The translations under genes were made by a program, and so were the position numbers. 64,000 bases of DNA from Desulfosporosinus sp. Tol-M (GTDB lineage: Bacteria; Bacillota; Desulfitobacteriia; Desulfitobacteriales; Desulfitobacteriaceae): contig JQID01000201.1 of NCBI GenBank assembly GCA_000770645.1, positions 1-64,000 on the forward strand. Direction: 5' to 3'. This document shows, one piece after another, positions 25,026 to 33,554 of this stretch. Numbering within the stretch: position 1 is the stretch's first letter; the number at the start of each line of letters is the position of its first letter. The notes beneath the pieces were generated by a model that did not search any database, was not told the DNA's origin, and saw only the letters and a program-made list of their open reading frames with translations.

Positions 25026-25541
25026 ATGTTGGCCTATGCTTTAGGACTCACCCTAATCCTGGGTGCTCTTTGGATATTAGCCATGGCCACAGGGTGGGAG
25101 CTTCCTTATGTTATACTTGCTCAAGGGCTGGAGTGGTTAAAATCAAACCCATGGGAAAGTATTATTGTGGCTGCTGTTTTGCTCTTACTGGGATTACTTT
25201 TGTTTGTGCGTCCGCGCAGAAGTTCGGTTCGTACGTTTCAAACGTCTTCCAAAGGGGGAAATGTCCGAATTTCTCAGGATGCCCTGCAGGAGATTATTGC
25301 GCGAAGTGCAATGGCGCTGCCGGGTGTGTTGCATGTTAAATCGAACCTTAGAGAACGGGAAACTGGTCTTCAGATAATGGTCTCTTGCCAATTTGAGCAG
25401 GGCGAACGAATTCCAATAACGTCCGAAGAACTTCAAGCAAAGGTCAAGGCGGATGTCGAACTTTATACAGGAATTATGGTAACAGAGGTGAAAGTGCTGG
25501 TGCTAAGTTTGGATAAGGCCCATTTGACACGCGTCCGATGA
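25026..25541 (+). CDS. amaP: Alkaline shock response membrane anchor protein AmaP
   Basis: A 171-aa protein with two N-terminal transmembrane helices (MLAYALGLTLILGALWILAM and SIIVAAVLLLLGLLLFV) and a cytosolic domain resembling Asp23 (ISQDALQEIIARSAMALPGVLHVKS). AmaP anchors Asp23 proteins at the membrane. Its ATG follows AGAGGGGACGAC, 53 bp after yqhY. Confidence 0.88.
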   Translation: MLAYALGLTLILGALWILAMATGWELPYVILAQGLEWLKSNPWESIIVAAVLLLLGLLLFVRPRRSSVRTFQTSSKGGNVRISQDALQEIIARSAMALPGVLHVKSNLRERETGLQIMVSCQFEQGERIPITSEELQAKVKADVELYTGIMVTEVKVLVLSLDKAHLTRVR

Positions 25542-25786
25542 GTGAGTTCTGGTCGAAAATTGGAGAGAAAATCTCCAGGTTTTTAGTATGGGTCATTGAC
25601 AATCATCCGGGCAAATTCATCGGAACGTCAATAGGTTTAGTTCTGGGTTTGCTAATGGTGACTCTTGGCTTTTGGCGCACACTGGTCTTGGCCTTGTTTG
25701 CTATTCTGGGATTTGTGTTAGGAAAACGCCAGGATGATTATAAATTTATTACAACTTGGTTAGAAAAAAACTTGAAAAAGTACTAG
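25538..25786 (+). CDS. DUF2273 small membrane protein
   Basis: An 82-aa protein with a central pair of hydrophobic helices (FIGTSIGLVLGLLMVTLGFW and LVLALFAILGFVLG), typical of DUF2273 proteins encoded beside amaP and Asp23 genes. The start overlaps the amaP stop (ATGA), so translation is coupled. Function unknown; probably part of the same membrane assembly. Confidence 0.88.
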   Translation: MSEFWSKIGEKISRFLVWVIDNHPGKFIGTSIGLVLGLLMVTLGFWRTLVLALFAILGFVLGKRQDDYKFITTWLEKNLKKY

Positions 25787-25797
25787 GAGGAATTTCC

Positions 25798-26235
25798 TTG
25801 AGTCGAAGATTAGCCCGTGAAACAGCCCTGCAAGTGCTTTTTCAAAGGGACCTGACGAAAGAACCGCTGATTACATCCGAGGAAGTTCAACATTGGGCAA
25901 CGGAATTTGTAGTCCCCGAGGCCAGTAGAAAGTTTGCTCAGGAATTAGTCGACGGAACGATAGCACATCTGGTTGAAATAGATAATATGATTACTTCATT
26001 TGCTCAGGATTGGACCATTAGCCGTATGGCGAACGTGGATCGGAATGTGATGCGTTTAGCAACGTATGAGGTTCTTTTCTGTCCGGACATTCCAGGACGA
26101 GTCAGTCTAAATGAAGCGATCGAATTAGCAAAGCGCTTTGGGGGCGAGGAATCGGCAAAGTTCGTAAACGGAATTCTTGACGGTATAGTCGCTAGGATTT
26201 CGAAACTAGAACGAAAAGAGCCTATAGGCAAGTAA
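25798..26235 (+). CDS. nusB: Transcription antitermination factor NusB
   Basis: NusB binds boxA RNA with NusE (ribosomal protein S10) and supports rRNA antitermination. The 145-aa protein starts SRRLARETALQVLFQRD and has VDRNVMRLATYEVLF and the ending KRFGGEESAKFVNGILDGIV. The frame is open upstream to 25756 but a TTG at 25798 is spaced correctly after AGGAGG at 25785-25790. Confidence 0.94.
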   Translation: MSRRLARETALQVLFQRDLTKEPLITSEEVQHWATEFVVPEASRKFAQELVDGTIAHLVEIDNMITSFAQDWTISRMANVDRNVMRLATYEVLFCPDIPGRVSLNEAIELAKRFGGEESAKFVNGILDGIVARISKLERKEPIGK

Positions 26236-26253
26236 TTGTATGGGCTCTTTTAT
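26214..26253 (+). terminator. Terminator overlapping the nusB stop
   Basis: AAAAGAGCCTATA and TATGGGCTCTTTT pair with one G-U. The nusB stop codon lies in the loop. It separates nusB from nfnAB. Confidence 0.75.
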
Positions 26254-26317
26254 TAATTCACAGATAATCTTCAGTTACAATTTCTGATCCCAAGGGATTA
26301 AATGCGACAAGATTTTA

Positions 26318-26346
26318 TTGCTATTACGAAAAATGTAATCTATAAT
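26318..26346 (+). promoter_or_regulatory. Sigma-A promoter of nfnAB
   Basis: TTGCTA at 26318-26323 and TATAAT at 26341-26346 have a 17-base spacer. The transcript would carry a leader of about 215 bases, in which ACCTAAG (about 26491) and CTTAGGT (about 26518) can pair before a TTTCCCTT stretch. The rest of this 333-bp gap shows no supported gene. Confidence 0.7.
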
Positions 26347-26568
26347 AAAACAAGTGTTATATTTTCTCCAAGCTGACTTGTCTGGGTGCATTGCATATGA
26401 TAATCGGCCAATGGGTTCTATTAGAAATGATAGGGCCTTCCGTGTTGAGAAGGAGAAATATGAGATGACTTTTTGTTATGTTTTTTTGCGACCTAAGGTT
26501 ATCTTAAAAAGAGAGCTTAGGTTTTCCCTTGTTGAGTCAAAATTATCAAGATATAGGGGAGAAGTTAA

Positions 26569-27411
26569 ATGTATGACGTAGTTAAAAAAAGACTACTGGC
26601 ACCGACAATTGTCTTGCTGGAAGTTGACGCACCGGCTGTGGCGGCCAAAGTTGAGCCTGGACAATTTGTTATTGTGCGGGTAGATGAGTTGGGTGAACGC
26701 ATTCCGCTTACAGTCATGGACTTTGATCGAGAAAAAGGGACCATCACGCTTGTTGTGCAAGATGTGGGATATTCTTCAGCCCTCATTACGCACATGAATG
26801 AGGGGGATAAGTTTCAGGATTTCGTGGGTCCGTTAGGTGTTGCATCCGAAATTGAAAATTATGGTACGGTTGTGTGCGTCGGAGGAGGTCTGGGAAATGC
26901 CCCCATTTATCCGATTGCCCGGGCTTTAAAAGCTGCCGGGAATTATGTGATTTCCGTCTTAGGTTCACGGAGTGCGGATCTTTTGATTTTAGAAGAAGAA
27001 ATGCGTGCCGTGAGTAACGAAGTTGTGATTGCCACGGACGATGGCAGTAGGGGTGTTAAAGGGTTTGTGACAGACGGGCTGGCTCAGGTTTTAGACCAAG
27101 GACATCAGGTTAAGGTGATTTGGGCAATTGGCCCCATGGTCATGATGCGAGCAGTTGTGAATTATACCCGGCCAAAGGGCATCAAAACGATTGTCAGCAT
27201 GAATCCAATTATGGTTGACGGGACTGGAATGTGTGGTGCTTGTCGGGTTAGTGTAGGCAATGAAACCAAATTTGCCTGTGTGGATGGACCGGAATTCGAT
27301 GGACATCTAGTGGATTTTGATTTAGCTATGCAACGTTTAACCTTTTATAGGGACGAAGAGAATCGGGCTAAGGCTCGGCTGGAATGTGACCGCGAAGGAG
27401 GGCATCACTAA
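26569..27411 (+). CDS. nfnA: NADH-dependent reduced ferredoxin:NADP+ oxidoreductase, small subunit
   Basis: NfnAB couples ferredoxin and NADH oxidation to NADP+ reduction by flavin-based electron bifurcation. The 280-aa protein is of the dihydroorotate dehydrogenase electron-transfer/SudB type: FAD-binding barrel (GERIPLTVMDF), NAD-binding CVGGGLGNAPIYPIA, and near the C-terminus MCGACRVSVGNETKFAC with cysteines for a [2Fe-2S] cluster. Its stop overlaps the start of nfnB (TAATG). An older name for the pair is sulfide dehydrogenase SudBA; the Nfn role is the better supported one in this family. Confidence 0.88.
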   Translation: MYDVVKKRLLAPTIVLLEVDAPAVAAKVEPGQFVIVRVDELGERIPLTVMDFDREKGTITLVVQDVGYSSALITHMNEGDKFQDFVGPLGVASEIENYGTVVCVGGGLGNAPIYPIARALKAAGNYVISVLGSRSADLLILEEEMRAVSNEVVIATDDGSRGVKGFVTDGLAQVLDQGHQVKVIWAIGPMVMMRAVVNYTRPKGIKTIVSMNPIMVDGTGMCGACRVSVGNETKFACVDGPEFDGHLVDFDLAMQRLTFYRDEENRAKARLECDREGGHH

Positions 27412-28823
27412 TGGCGGAGAATGTTGAGAAGACCAGGAAAGTGATCATCCCTCGTCATGAAATGCCCTGTCAAGAGCCTCAGGTCAGGGCGCATAACTTC
27501 GATGAAGTAGCCCTGGGCTATACACAGGAAACGGCTGTGGAAGAAGCAAAGCGCTGTTTACGCTGTAAGAAACCTTTATGCATTACGGGATGTCCTGTCG
27601 GAGTTCTCATTCCGGAGTTTATTGAAAAGATTACGGAAGAGGATTTTCTGGAAGCCGGCAAGGTCCTGAAAATTAAGAATTCCTTGCCCGCCGTTTGTGG
27701 TCGGGTTTGTCCCCAGGAAAATCAATGCGAAATAAAATGTATTCTGGGAAAAAAAGGGGAGCCCGTGGCTATCGGCAGGTTAGAGCGTTTTGTAGCCGAC
27801 TATGATATGAAATTTGGCGAATCTACGTTTGAGAAACCGGTACCGACCGGTAAACGTGTCGCTATTATCGGGGGAGGACCTTCCGGATTGGCGTGTGCCG
27901 GTGATTTGGCAAAAGCTGGGCATGGAGTGACGATATTTGAAGCGCTGCACGTTGCCGGGGGCGTTTTGATGTACGGGATTCCGCAGTTCCGTTTGCCGAA
28001 GGAAATTGTGCAGACGGAGATAGCCAACCTGAAACAAATGGGGGTTGAAATTCTCACGAATCAAGTGGTCGGCAAAATTACTTCCGTGGATGAACTGCTG
28101 GGTAACGGATACGAGGCCGTGTTTATCGGTACAGGTGCCGGACTGCCCTACTTTATGGATATCCCTGGAGAAAACCTTAATGGGGTATATTCCGCGAACG
28201 AATTTTTAACCCGGACTAATTTGATGAAGGGTTACAAGTTCCCTGACTATGCAACCCCGGTTAAGGTAGGGAAAAATGTAGCGGTTCTCGGTGCGGGAAA
28301 CGTCGCTATGGATTCTGCGCGCACCGCCTTACGTTTAGGCGCTGAAAATGTTTCTATTATCTACCGACGTTCTCGCGCCGAGATGCCGGCAAGGAATGAA
28401 GAGCTGGAGCATGCGGAAGAAGAGGGGATCCATTTTCATCTCTTAACCAGTCCCGTTTCCATCGCGGGAGATGAGCGTGGGTGGGTTAAAAGCCTAACTT
28501 GTTTGCGCTATGAACTTGGAGAGCCGGACGCTTCCGGACGACGTTCTCCGCTTGCTATTCCAGGATCAGAAATCGAGATTCCGATGGATACGGTAGTCGT
28601 GGCGATTGGGCAAGGACCGAATCCTTTGGTGACAACGTCTACTCCGGGATTGGATTTGAGCAAACGGGGTAACATTGTTGCTGACGCAGAAACGTTAATG
28701 ACTTCTAAGCCGGGAGTTTTTGCGGGCGGAGATATAGTTACCGGAGCGGCTACCGTTATTTTGGCGATGGGAGCCGGTAAAAAGGCTGCCAGTGGTATTG
28801 ATCAGTATCTTAAAGCGAAGTGA
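27411..28823 (+). CDS. nfnB: NADH-dependent reduced ferredoxin:NADP+ oxidoreductase, large subunit
   Basis: The 470-aa protein resembles the small subunit of glutamate synthase. It has N-terminal cysteine groups CLRCKKPLCITGCP and CGRVCPQENQCEIKC for two [4Fe-4S] clusters, then two dinucleotide folds: VAIIGGGPSGLACAGDLAKAG for the bifurcating FAD, and VAVLGAGNVAMDSART for NADP(H). No glutamate synthase large subunit is nearby, which supports NfnB over GltD. It is coupled to nfnA, and folD follows within 15 bp, so NADPH supply and C1-folate steps share an operon. Confidence 0.88.
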   Translation: MAENVEKTRKVIIPRHEMPCQEPQVRAHNFDEVALGYTQETAVEEAKRCLRCKKPLCITGCPVGVLIPEFIEKITEEDFLEAGKVLKIKNSLPAVCGRVCPQENQCEIKCILGKKGEPVAIGRLERFVADYDMKFGESTFEKPVPTGKRVAIIGGGPSGLACAGDLAKAGHGVTIFEALHVAGGVLMYGIPQFRLPKEIVQTEIANLKQMGVEILTNQVVGKITSVDELLGNGYEAVFIGTGAGLPYFMDIPGENLNGVYSANEFLTRTNLMKGYKFPDYATPVKVGKNVAVLGAGNVAMDSARTALRLGAENVSIIYRRSRAEMPARNEELEHAEEEGIHFHLLTSPVSIAGDERGWVKSLTCLRYELGEPDASGRRSPLAIPGSEIEIPMDTVVVAIGQGPNPLVTTSTPGLDLSKRGNIVADAETLMTSKPGVFAGGDIVTGAATVILAMGAGKKAASGIDQYLKAK

Positions 28824-28835
28824 GGATTGAGTCAA

Positions 28836-29687
28836 TTGGCTCAGTTATTGGATGGTAAAGCGGTAGCCAAGGTTCTCAAGGAAGAAATTCGTGAGGAAAT
28901 TACCCAGTGGAAAAATAAAGGGTTACAGCCAAAACTCGCGGTGATTTTAGTCGGAGATGACCCGGCTTCAGTCGTTTATGCCCACTCAAAGCAGAAGGCT
29001 TGTGAGGGTATAGGCATGGCCTTCGAACTCTTCGTAATGTCGGCAGATTCTCTCGAAACCGAAGTTTTAGAGCGGATTGAAGGTCTGAACCAGGACACGG
29101 AAGTTCATGGCATTATGATTGAACTTCCCCTGCCTAAGGGAATACGCAAAGAAAAGATCATGGCCGCAGTACGTCCGGACAAGGACGTCGATGGGGTTCA
29201 TCCGCTCAATCGGGGGTATATTTTAAGCGGCCAGGACGGGCTTTTCCCAGCAACCCCGCAAAGCTGTATGGAATTACTGCTGCGTTGTGGGGTTGAGATT
29301 GCGGGAAAACATGTTGTCATCGTCGGGCGGGGAGAAACTGTCGGTAAACCCCTTGTTTTTCTGATCTTGAAACACAATGCTACTGTGACTATTTGTCACT
29401 CCCAAACACCCGACTTAGGGGCTTTTACCAGTCAGGCTGATATTTTGATTGTCGCCGTAGGACGCGCAAAATTGATCAAAAAGGATATGGTCAAAGCGGG
29501 TGCGATAGTTGTTGATGCCGGGATCAATGAAATTCCAGGCGGAATTTGCGGAGATGTGGATTTTGATACTGTTCAAGAAGTCGCCGCCTTGATTTCCCCG
29601 GTACCGGGTGGGGTTGGTTCTTTGACCACTGCCTTGGTGCTGCGTAATGTGCTCAAAGGAATCGCCCTGCAAGGGAGGACGTATTAA
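28836..29687 (+). CDS. folD: Methylenetetrahydrofolate dehydrogenase/methenyltetrahydrofolate cyclohydrolase
   Basis: FolD interconverts methylene-, methenyl- and formyl-tetrahydrofolate. The 283-aa protein has the catalytic Y-x3-K in VVYAHSKQKAC, the motif VDGVHPLNRGYI, the NAD(P) fold VVIVGRGETVGKP (an unusual E replaces the commoner S after GRG) and PVPGGVGSLTTALVLRN at the end. TTG at 28836 is chosen, 9 bases after TGAGGA; an alternative in-frame TTG at 28827 lies too close. It overlaps fchA by one base. Confidence 0.92.
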   Translation: MAQLLDGKAVAKVLKEEIREEITQWKNKGLQPKLAVILVGDDPASVVYAHSKQKACEGIGMAFELFVMSADSLETEVLERIEGLNQDTEVHGIMIELPLPKGIRKEKIMAAVRPDKDVDGVHPLNRGYILSGQDGLFPATPQSCMELLLRCGVEIAGKHVVIVGRGETVGKPLVFLILKHNATVTICHSQTPDLGAFTSQADILIVAVGRAKLIKKDMVKAGAIVVDAGINEIPGGICGDVDFDTVQEVAALISPVPGGVGSLTTALVLRNVLKGIALQGRTY

Positions 29688-30322
29688 TGGATACAAGTAA
29701 GATTTGGGAATGGACGACGGAAGAATTTCTGGCCGTGTCTGCCAGCTCTTCACCGACACCGGGTGGGGGTAGTGTTTCCGCTTATGTTGGAGCCCTGGCG
29801 GCGGCGATGACTTGTATGGTAGCTCGGCTCACATTGGGTAAGGAAAAGTATCGAGAGGTAGAACCGCAAGTGCAAGAGATTCTAGCTCAGGCCGAAAGGG
29901 TACTTGCCTTACTTAAAACCGGACTGAGTCAGGATATCGCCGAATTCTCGAATTTTATGGCTGTTTTAAAATTACCGAAAAGTACGGCGGAGGAAAAAAC
30001 CGTGCGTACTGAGAAACTGCAAAAGGCTTTAGTCTCGGCTACGGATACCCCGCTGGGAATTGCCCAAAATTGTTATAAAATCCTGCAATTAGCTCAGGAA
30101 CTTGCTCCAATTGGCAACCTTGGCGCGATCAGTGATGTTGGCGTTGCGGCTTATTTAGCGGAAAGTGCGCTGAAATCAGCAATGCTGAGTGTCGACATTA
30201 ACCTTCCCCAGATAAAAGATGAGGGTTATCAAGAGCGGGTAAAGGCTGAACGAACCAGACTATTAGAACAAGCAACTGCCCTTTGTGCGGAGACTGTGGC
30301 CGTCGTTCAAAGCCGGATGTGA
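29687..30322 (+). CDS. fchA: Methenyltetrahydrofolate cyclohydrolase / formiminotetrahydrofolate cyclodeaminase family
   Basis: The 211-aa protein has the family N-terminus SSPTPGGGSVSAYVGALAAAM and the segment APIGNLGAISDVGVAAYLAESAL. Such proteins act as cyclodeaminase or as methenyl-THF cyclohydrolase in acetogens and purine degraders. Adjacent folD already has a cyclohydrolase, so FchA may provide extra flux in the methyl branch. ATG overlaps the folD stop (TAATG). Confidence 0.85.
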   Translation: MDTSKIWEWTTEEFLAVSASSSPTPGGGSVSAYVGALAAAMTCMVARLTLGKEKYREVEPQVQEILAQAERVLALLKTGLSQDIAEFSNFMAVLKLPKSTAEEKTVRTEKLQKALVSATDTPLGIAQNCYKILQLAQELAPIGNLGAISDVGVAAYLAESALKSAMLSVDINLPQIKDEGYQERVKAERTRLLEQATALCAETVAVVQSRM

Positions 30323-30329
30323 GCACGGG

Positions 30330-30365
30330 GCGCGAGGTTCGAGGCGCGAGGCACGAGGTTCGAAC
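30330..30365 (+). repeat. 14-bp-period direct repeats (GCGCGAGGTTCGAG type)
   Basis: GCGCGAGGTTCGAG at 30330-30343 is followed by GCGCGAGGCACGAG and then GTTCGAAC. The period and core match the reverse complement of the repeats at 24518-24552. It is downstream of fchA. Confidence 0.7.
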
Positions 30366-30501
30366 TTTGGACTTCCGATTTCAATCATCGATTCAATACA
30401 GGGGGAAAGGATTGATTTTCTTACCGCTTGTTTTTGTTTTTAACGCTCTCATTTAATCCGTGCGAGTAGATGGTATAATTTATTAATAGGAGGCGTTACA
30501 A

Positions 30502-31053
30502 ATGAAGCTATTTAAAATAGTATCAATTGTTACGTTATTAGCGGTTTCGCTCAGTATTGGTTCTTATGCGGTTTATGCAAAAAAATCAGATATTGAAACA
30601 AAAAAAGCACGACTTGAACAATTACAAACCGAATATCATGATAGACAAGTGAAAATGGAAAAAGCACTTGGAGCAATGCCCAGAAATACTGAGGAAGATT
30701 GGGAAAAAATTAGGGAGGCTGAACGACAACTTAAAGAAATGCCTATGTCTCCGGAAGCTGATCAGTTAATACGCGAATTAGCGCCGCCAAGTTCGGAACA
30801 ACCCAAAATCGACCTTGAAACAAGAATTTTTTATAGAAGAGATACTCTAGTGACTCAAAATTACGCAGATTATATAAAAGAAGAAAATGATCCGGTGCTT
30901 AAAGAAAAATACGAAAAGGCTGCTAAAGTCATAGAACAGAAAAAGCATCTACTGAATCAAATAGAACAAGATTTTAAGGAAGGAAAAGCAACAATTGAAG
31001 AATGTAATAAGCGTATTGATGAATTATCGGTAGTTGATCCGCTCAACCCATAA
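30502..31053 (+). CDS. Hypothetical secreted coiled-coil protein
   Basis: I do not recognise this 183-aa protein. It has a clear signal peptide (KLFKIVSIVTLLAVSLSIG, cleavage near AYAVYA-KK) and a highly charged helical body rich in Glu and Lys, likely coiled coil, with a short Pro-rich break near residue 95. No lipobox cysteine. The ATG follows AATAGGAGGCG. It interrupts the otherwise conserved folD-xseA order and is AT-rich compared with both neighbours, so it may be a later addition. Confidence 0.65.
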   Translation: MKLFKIVSIVTLLAVSLSIGSYAVYAKKSDIETKKARLEQLQTEYHDRQVKMEKALGAMPRNTEEDWEKIREAERQLKEMPMSPEADQLIRELAPPSSEQPKIDLETRIFYRRDTLVTQNYADYIKEENDPVLKEKYEKAAKVIEQKKHLLNQIEQDFKEGKATIEECNKRIDELSVVDPLNP

Positions 31054-31123
31054 AGATGGCTGGTCGGACCTGGATTTTTGTTGTTGCCGTGCTTTTTGAG
31101 CCAGGCGGAGTGAGGTGAAGATT

Positions 31124-32332
31124 GTGCCCAAAATATGGACAGTATCCGAGCTTGTGAACCAAATCGGTCAAGTCCTGCAGGACAGAGTGGAATTACATAA
31201 CTGTTGGATTAGTGGTGAACTTTCCAATTTTAAAAACCACCGTGCTTCCGGACACTGGTATTTTACGCTGAAAGACGAGTCGTCCAGTCTCAAGGGGGTC
31301 ATGTTTAGAAGCAGGTCTGAACGCGTGCGATTTGTCCCGACAGATGGGTTAAAGGTCATGATCCGGGGAAACATACGTATGTACGAGCGGGAAGGAACTA
31401 TTCAATTTTACGCCGAAGAGATGGAGCTCAGCGGACTCGGACAGCTTTATTTGGCCTTTGAGCAACTTAAAAAGAAACTGGCTGAGGAAGGGTTATTTGA
31501 CCCCTTAACCAAAAAAGAGATCCCTCGTTTTCCCCGGCGAATTGGGATTGTGACGAGCCCGACGGGAGCTGCCATTCGGGATATAATTAACATTATGGGT
31601 CGTCGCCATCCGGGGATGTCCTGGATCCTGGCACCCTCTGCCGTCCAGGGGGAAGCAGCGCCGCAGGAATTGGCTGAGGCGATCGCCCGGCTGAACCGCT
31701 ATGGAGCAGTAGATGTTATTATCATTGGCCGTGGGGGTGGTTCTTTAGAAGAACTATGGGCCTTTAACACTGAACTGGTTGCCCGGGCTATAGCAGCATC
31801 AGTCATACCGGTCATCTCAGCCGTGGGGCATGAAACGGATGTGACTATCTCGGATTACGTAGCGGATTTAAGAGCGCCAACCCCTTCGGCGGCGGCTGAA
31901 CTGGCCGTACCTATTTTGCAGGATTTGCAGTTATATGTGGCCCAATTGAGTGTTCGGCTGCAAGGTGGGATGGGGATGCTCATCGAGCGGAAACGGCGGA
32001 TCCTGGAAGGGCTTGCCAACAGGGGGGCACTCAAAGATCCTTTCTGGCGGATCGACCAGAATCGTCAACGTATAGATAGCCTGCAAATGCGCCTGCAGGA
32101 GAGTATGACTGGATTTCTGGCGGATAAAAATGATATACTGAATCTGTTGACTGCGAAACTGGATTTACTGAGTCCTTTGGCTATTCTCGGCCGGGGGTAC
32201 TCTTTGACTTACGATGCAGAAGGAACCCTTTTGCGCTCCGCGAGCCAGGTAGAGTTAAAGGAACAGATTCGGATTCGTTTAGGGGAAGGAACTTTAAGTG
32301 GTCTAGTGTTAGAGAAGGAGCTTACACCATGA
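31124..32332 (+). CDS. xseA: Exodeoxyribonuclease VII large subunit
   Basis: With XseB it degrades single-stranded DNA. The 402-aa protein has an N-terminal OB-fold (WTVSELVNQIGQVLQDR, CWISGELSNFKNHRASGHWYFTLKD) and the catalytic core RRIGIVTSPTGAAIRDI, IIIGRGGGSLEELWAFN and ISAVGHETDVTISDYVADLRAPTPSAAAE. GTG at 31124 is spaced correctly after GAGGTGA; the in-frame GTG at 31115 lies inside that site. It overlaps xseB (ATGA). Confidence 0.94.
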   Translation: MPKIWTVSELVNQIGQVLQDRVELHNCWISGELSNFKNHRASGHWYFTLKDESSSLKGVMFRSRSERVRFVPTDGLKVMIRGNIRMYEREGTIQFYAEEMELSGLGQLYLAFEQLKKKLAEEGLFDPLTKKEIPRFPRRIGIVTSPTGAAIRDIINIMGRRHPGMSWILAPSAVQGEAAPQELAEAIARLNRYGAVDVIIIGRGGGSLEELWAFNTELVARAIAASVIPVISAVGHETDVTISDYVADLRAPTPSAAAELAVPILQDLQLYVAQLSVRLQGGMGMLIERKRRILEGLANRGALKDPFWRIDQNRQRIDSLQMRLQESMTGFLADKNDILNLLTAKLDLLSPLAILGRGYSLTYDAEGTLLRSASQVELKEQIRIRLGEGTLSGLVLEKELTP

Positions 32333-32646
32333 GCAGAGAAAAGTGGACGGACGACCTCTTTGTTGAGCCTTCAGAGCTTAAAGAACCGCCGGCTATATTG
32401 GATGAGCAGGCAGAAGAAACGGTTACTCTGGAAACAGGTCTTCAACATCTGGAAAAGATAGTTAAAACACTGGAACAAAAAGATCTTCCCCTGGAAGAGG
32501 CCTTGAGTTTATTTAAGGAAGGTGTGGGTCTTGTTCAGTACTGTTCCAGCGTACTCAATCAAGCGGAAAAACAGATGGAAATATTACTTGTTGGTCCGGA
32601 TGGACAGTTGCAGATAAAACCCGCGAGTTTTGAAATGGAAGGATGA
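32329..32646 (+). CDS. xseB: Exodeoxyribonuclease VII small subunit
   Basis: The 105-aa protein has the XseB core (ETGLQHLEKIVKTLEQKDLPLEEALSLFKEGVGLVQYC) preceded by an acidic N-terminal extension of about 30 residues not present in the shortest homologues. It overlaps xseA and ispA by ATGA junctions, so all three are translationally coupled. Confidence 0.9.
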   Translation: MSREKWTDDLFVEPSELKEPPAILDEQAEETVTLETGLQHLEKIVKTLEQKDLPLEEALSLFKEGVGLVQYCSSVLNQAEKQMEILLVGPDGQLQIKPASFEMEG

Positions 32647-33527
32647 AGGTCAACGTGTTCAAGGTAACCTTTCAACGCTATCTCACCATGGTTGAACAGT
32701 ACCTCGCCCAATTGCTGCAGGATAAAGATACCTTAAATCAGAGCATGTCTTATTCCCTATGCGGCGGAGGGAAACGTATCCGACCGGTTTTGGCGCTGGG
32801 TTCTGCAGAAGCCGTGGGAGGAGACGTGGAAAGGGTCCTGCCTGCTGCAGTTGCGTTGGAGCTTATTCATACCTATTCTTTAATTCATGATGATTTACCG
32901 GCTATGGATAATGACGACTATCGAAGGGGAAGATTATCAAATCATAAGGTATTTGGGGAGGCTAACGCAATTTTGGCTGGGGATGCGTTATTGACTTATG
33001 CCTTTGAACTGCTCGCCGACCCAGGAGTTGGCCAGCCTGAGAGACAGCTGCGGATTATTCGTGCAGTTGCTGCAGCCGCCGGAAAAGACGGTATGGTTGG
33101 AGGGCAGGTTGCGGATATGGCCGGTGAAGGAAAAACGCTGAACCTGGATGAAATAGAAAAGATTCATACAAGGAAAACAGGTGCTTTGATAAAAGCTTCT
33201 GTACAACTGGGGGGAATTTTAGCGGGAGGAACGGAGCAGCAGGTTAAGGCACTGACCGATTATGCCCAAGCGTTGGGATTGGCATTTCAAATAAAAGATG
33301 ATATCTTGGATGTGGCAGGGAACAGTGCAATACTTGGTAATGGTAAGTCTGCAGGAAGCGATGTTCGTCAGGGTAAAGCGACCTACGTTTCTTTGCTTGG
33401 GCTCAAAGGCGCAGAGCATCAATTGCATGCCCAAATTCTCAAAGCACAAGCTGCTTTAAAACCATTAGATGAAGGCGCAATCTTTCTAAGTGACCTGGCA
33501 TACTATATTGAACATCGTCAGCATTGA
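32643..33527 (+). CDS. ispA: Farnesyl diphosphate synthase (polyprenyl synthetase)
   Basis: This enzyme condenses isopentenyl diphosphate with allylic diphosphates to make farnesyl diphosphate. It has CGGGKRIRPVL, the first Asp-rich motif DDLPAMDNDD, GQVADMAGE and the second motif FQIKDDILDV. The 294-aa length is typical. The ATG overlaps the xseB stop (ATGA); a GTG at 32655 with AAGG ahead of it is an alternative start. It lies upstream of dxs, so two isoprenoid genes are together. Confidence 0.93.
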   Translation: MKVNVFKVTFQRYLTMVEQYLAQLLQDKDTLNQSMSYSLCGGGKRIRPVLALGSAEAVGGDVERVLPAAVALELIHTYSLIHDDLPAMDNDDYRRGRLSNHKVFGEANAILAGDALLTYAFELLADPGVGQPERQLRIIRAVAAAAGKDGMVGGQVADMAGEGKTLNLDEIEKIHTRKTGALIKASVQLGGILAGGTEQQVKALTDYAQALGLAFQIKDDILDVAGNSAILGNGKSAGSDVRQGKATYVSLLGLKGAEHQLHAQILKAQAALKPLDEGAIFLSDLAYYIEHRQH

Positions 33528-33554
33528 AAGAGGTCGAGAAAGGGGGCAAGAAGG

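Noticed and set aside
26464-26581. Short frame before nfnA with AAGGAG upstream, overlapping the nfnA start by 13 bases
   Set aside because: Its translation is basic and irregular, with no amino-acid bias suggesting a leader peptide; insufficient support without conservation.
30330-30365. GAGGTTCGAAC-like bases as part of a tRNA T-arm
   Set aside because: No matching acceptor, anticodon arm or CCA end around it; it belongs to a 14-bp tandem repeat.
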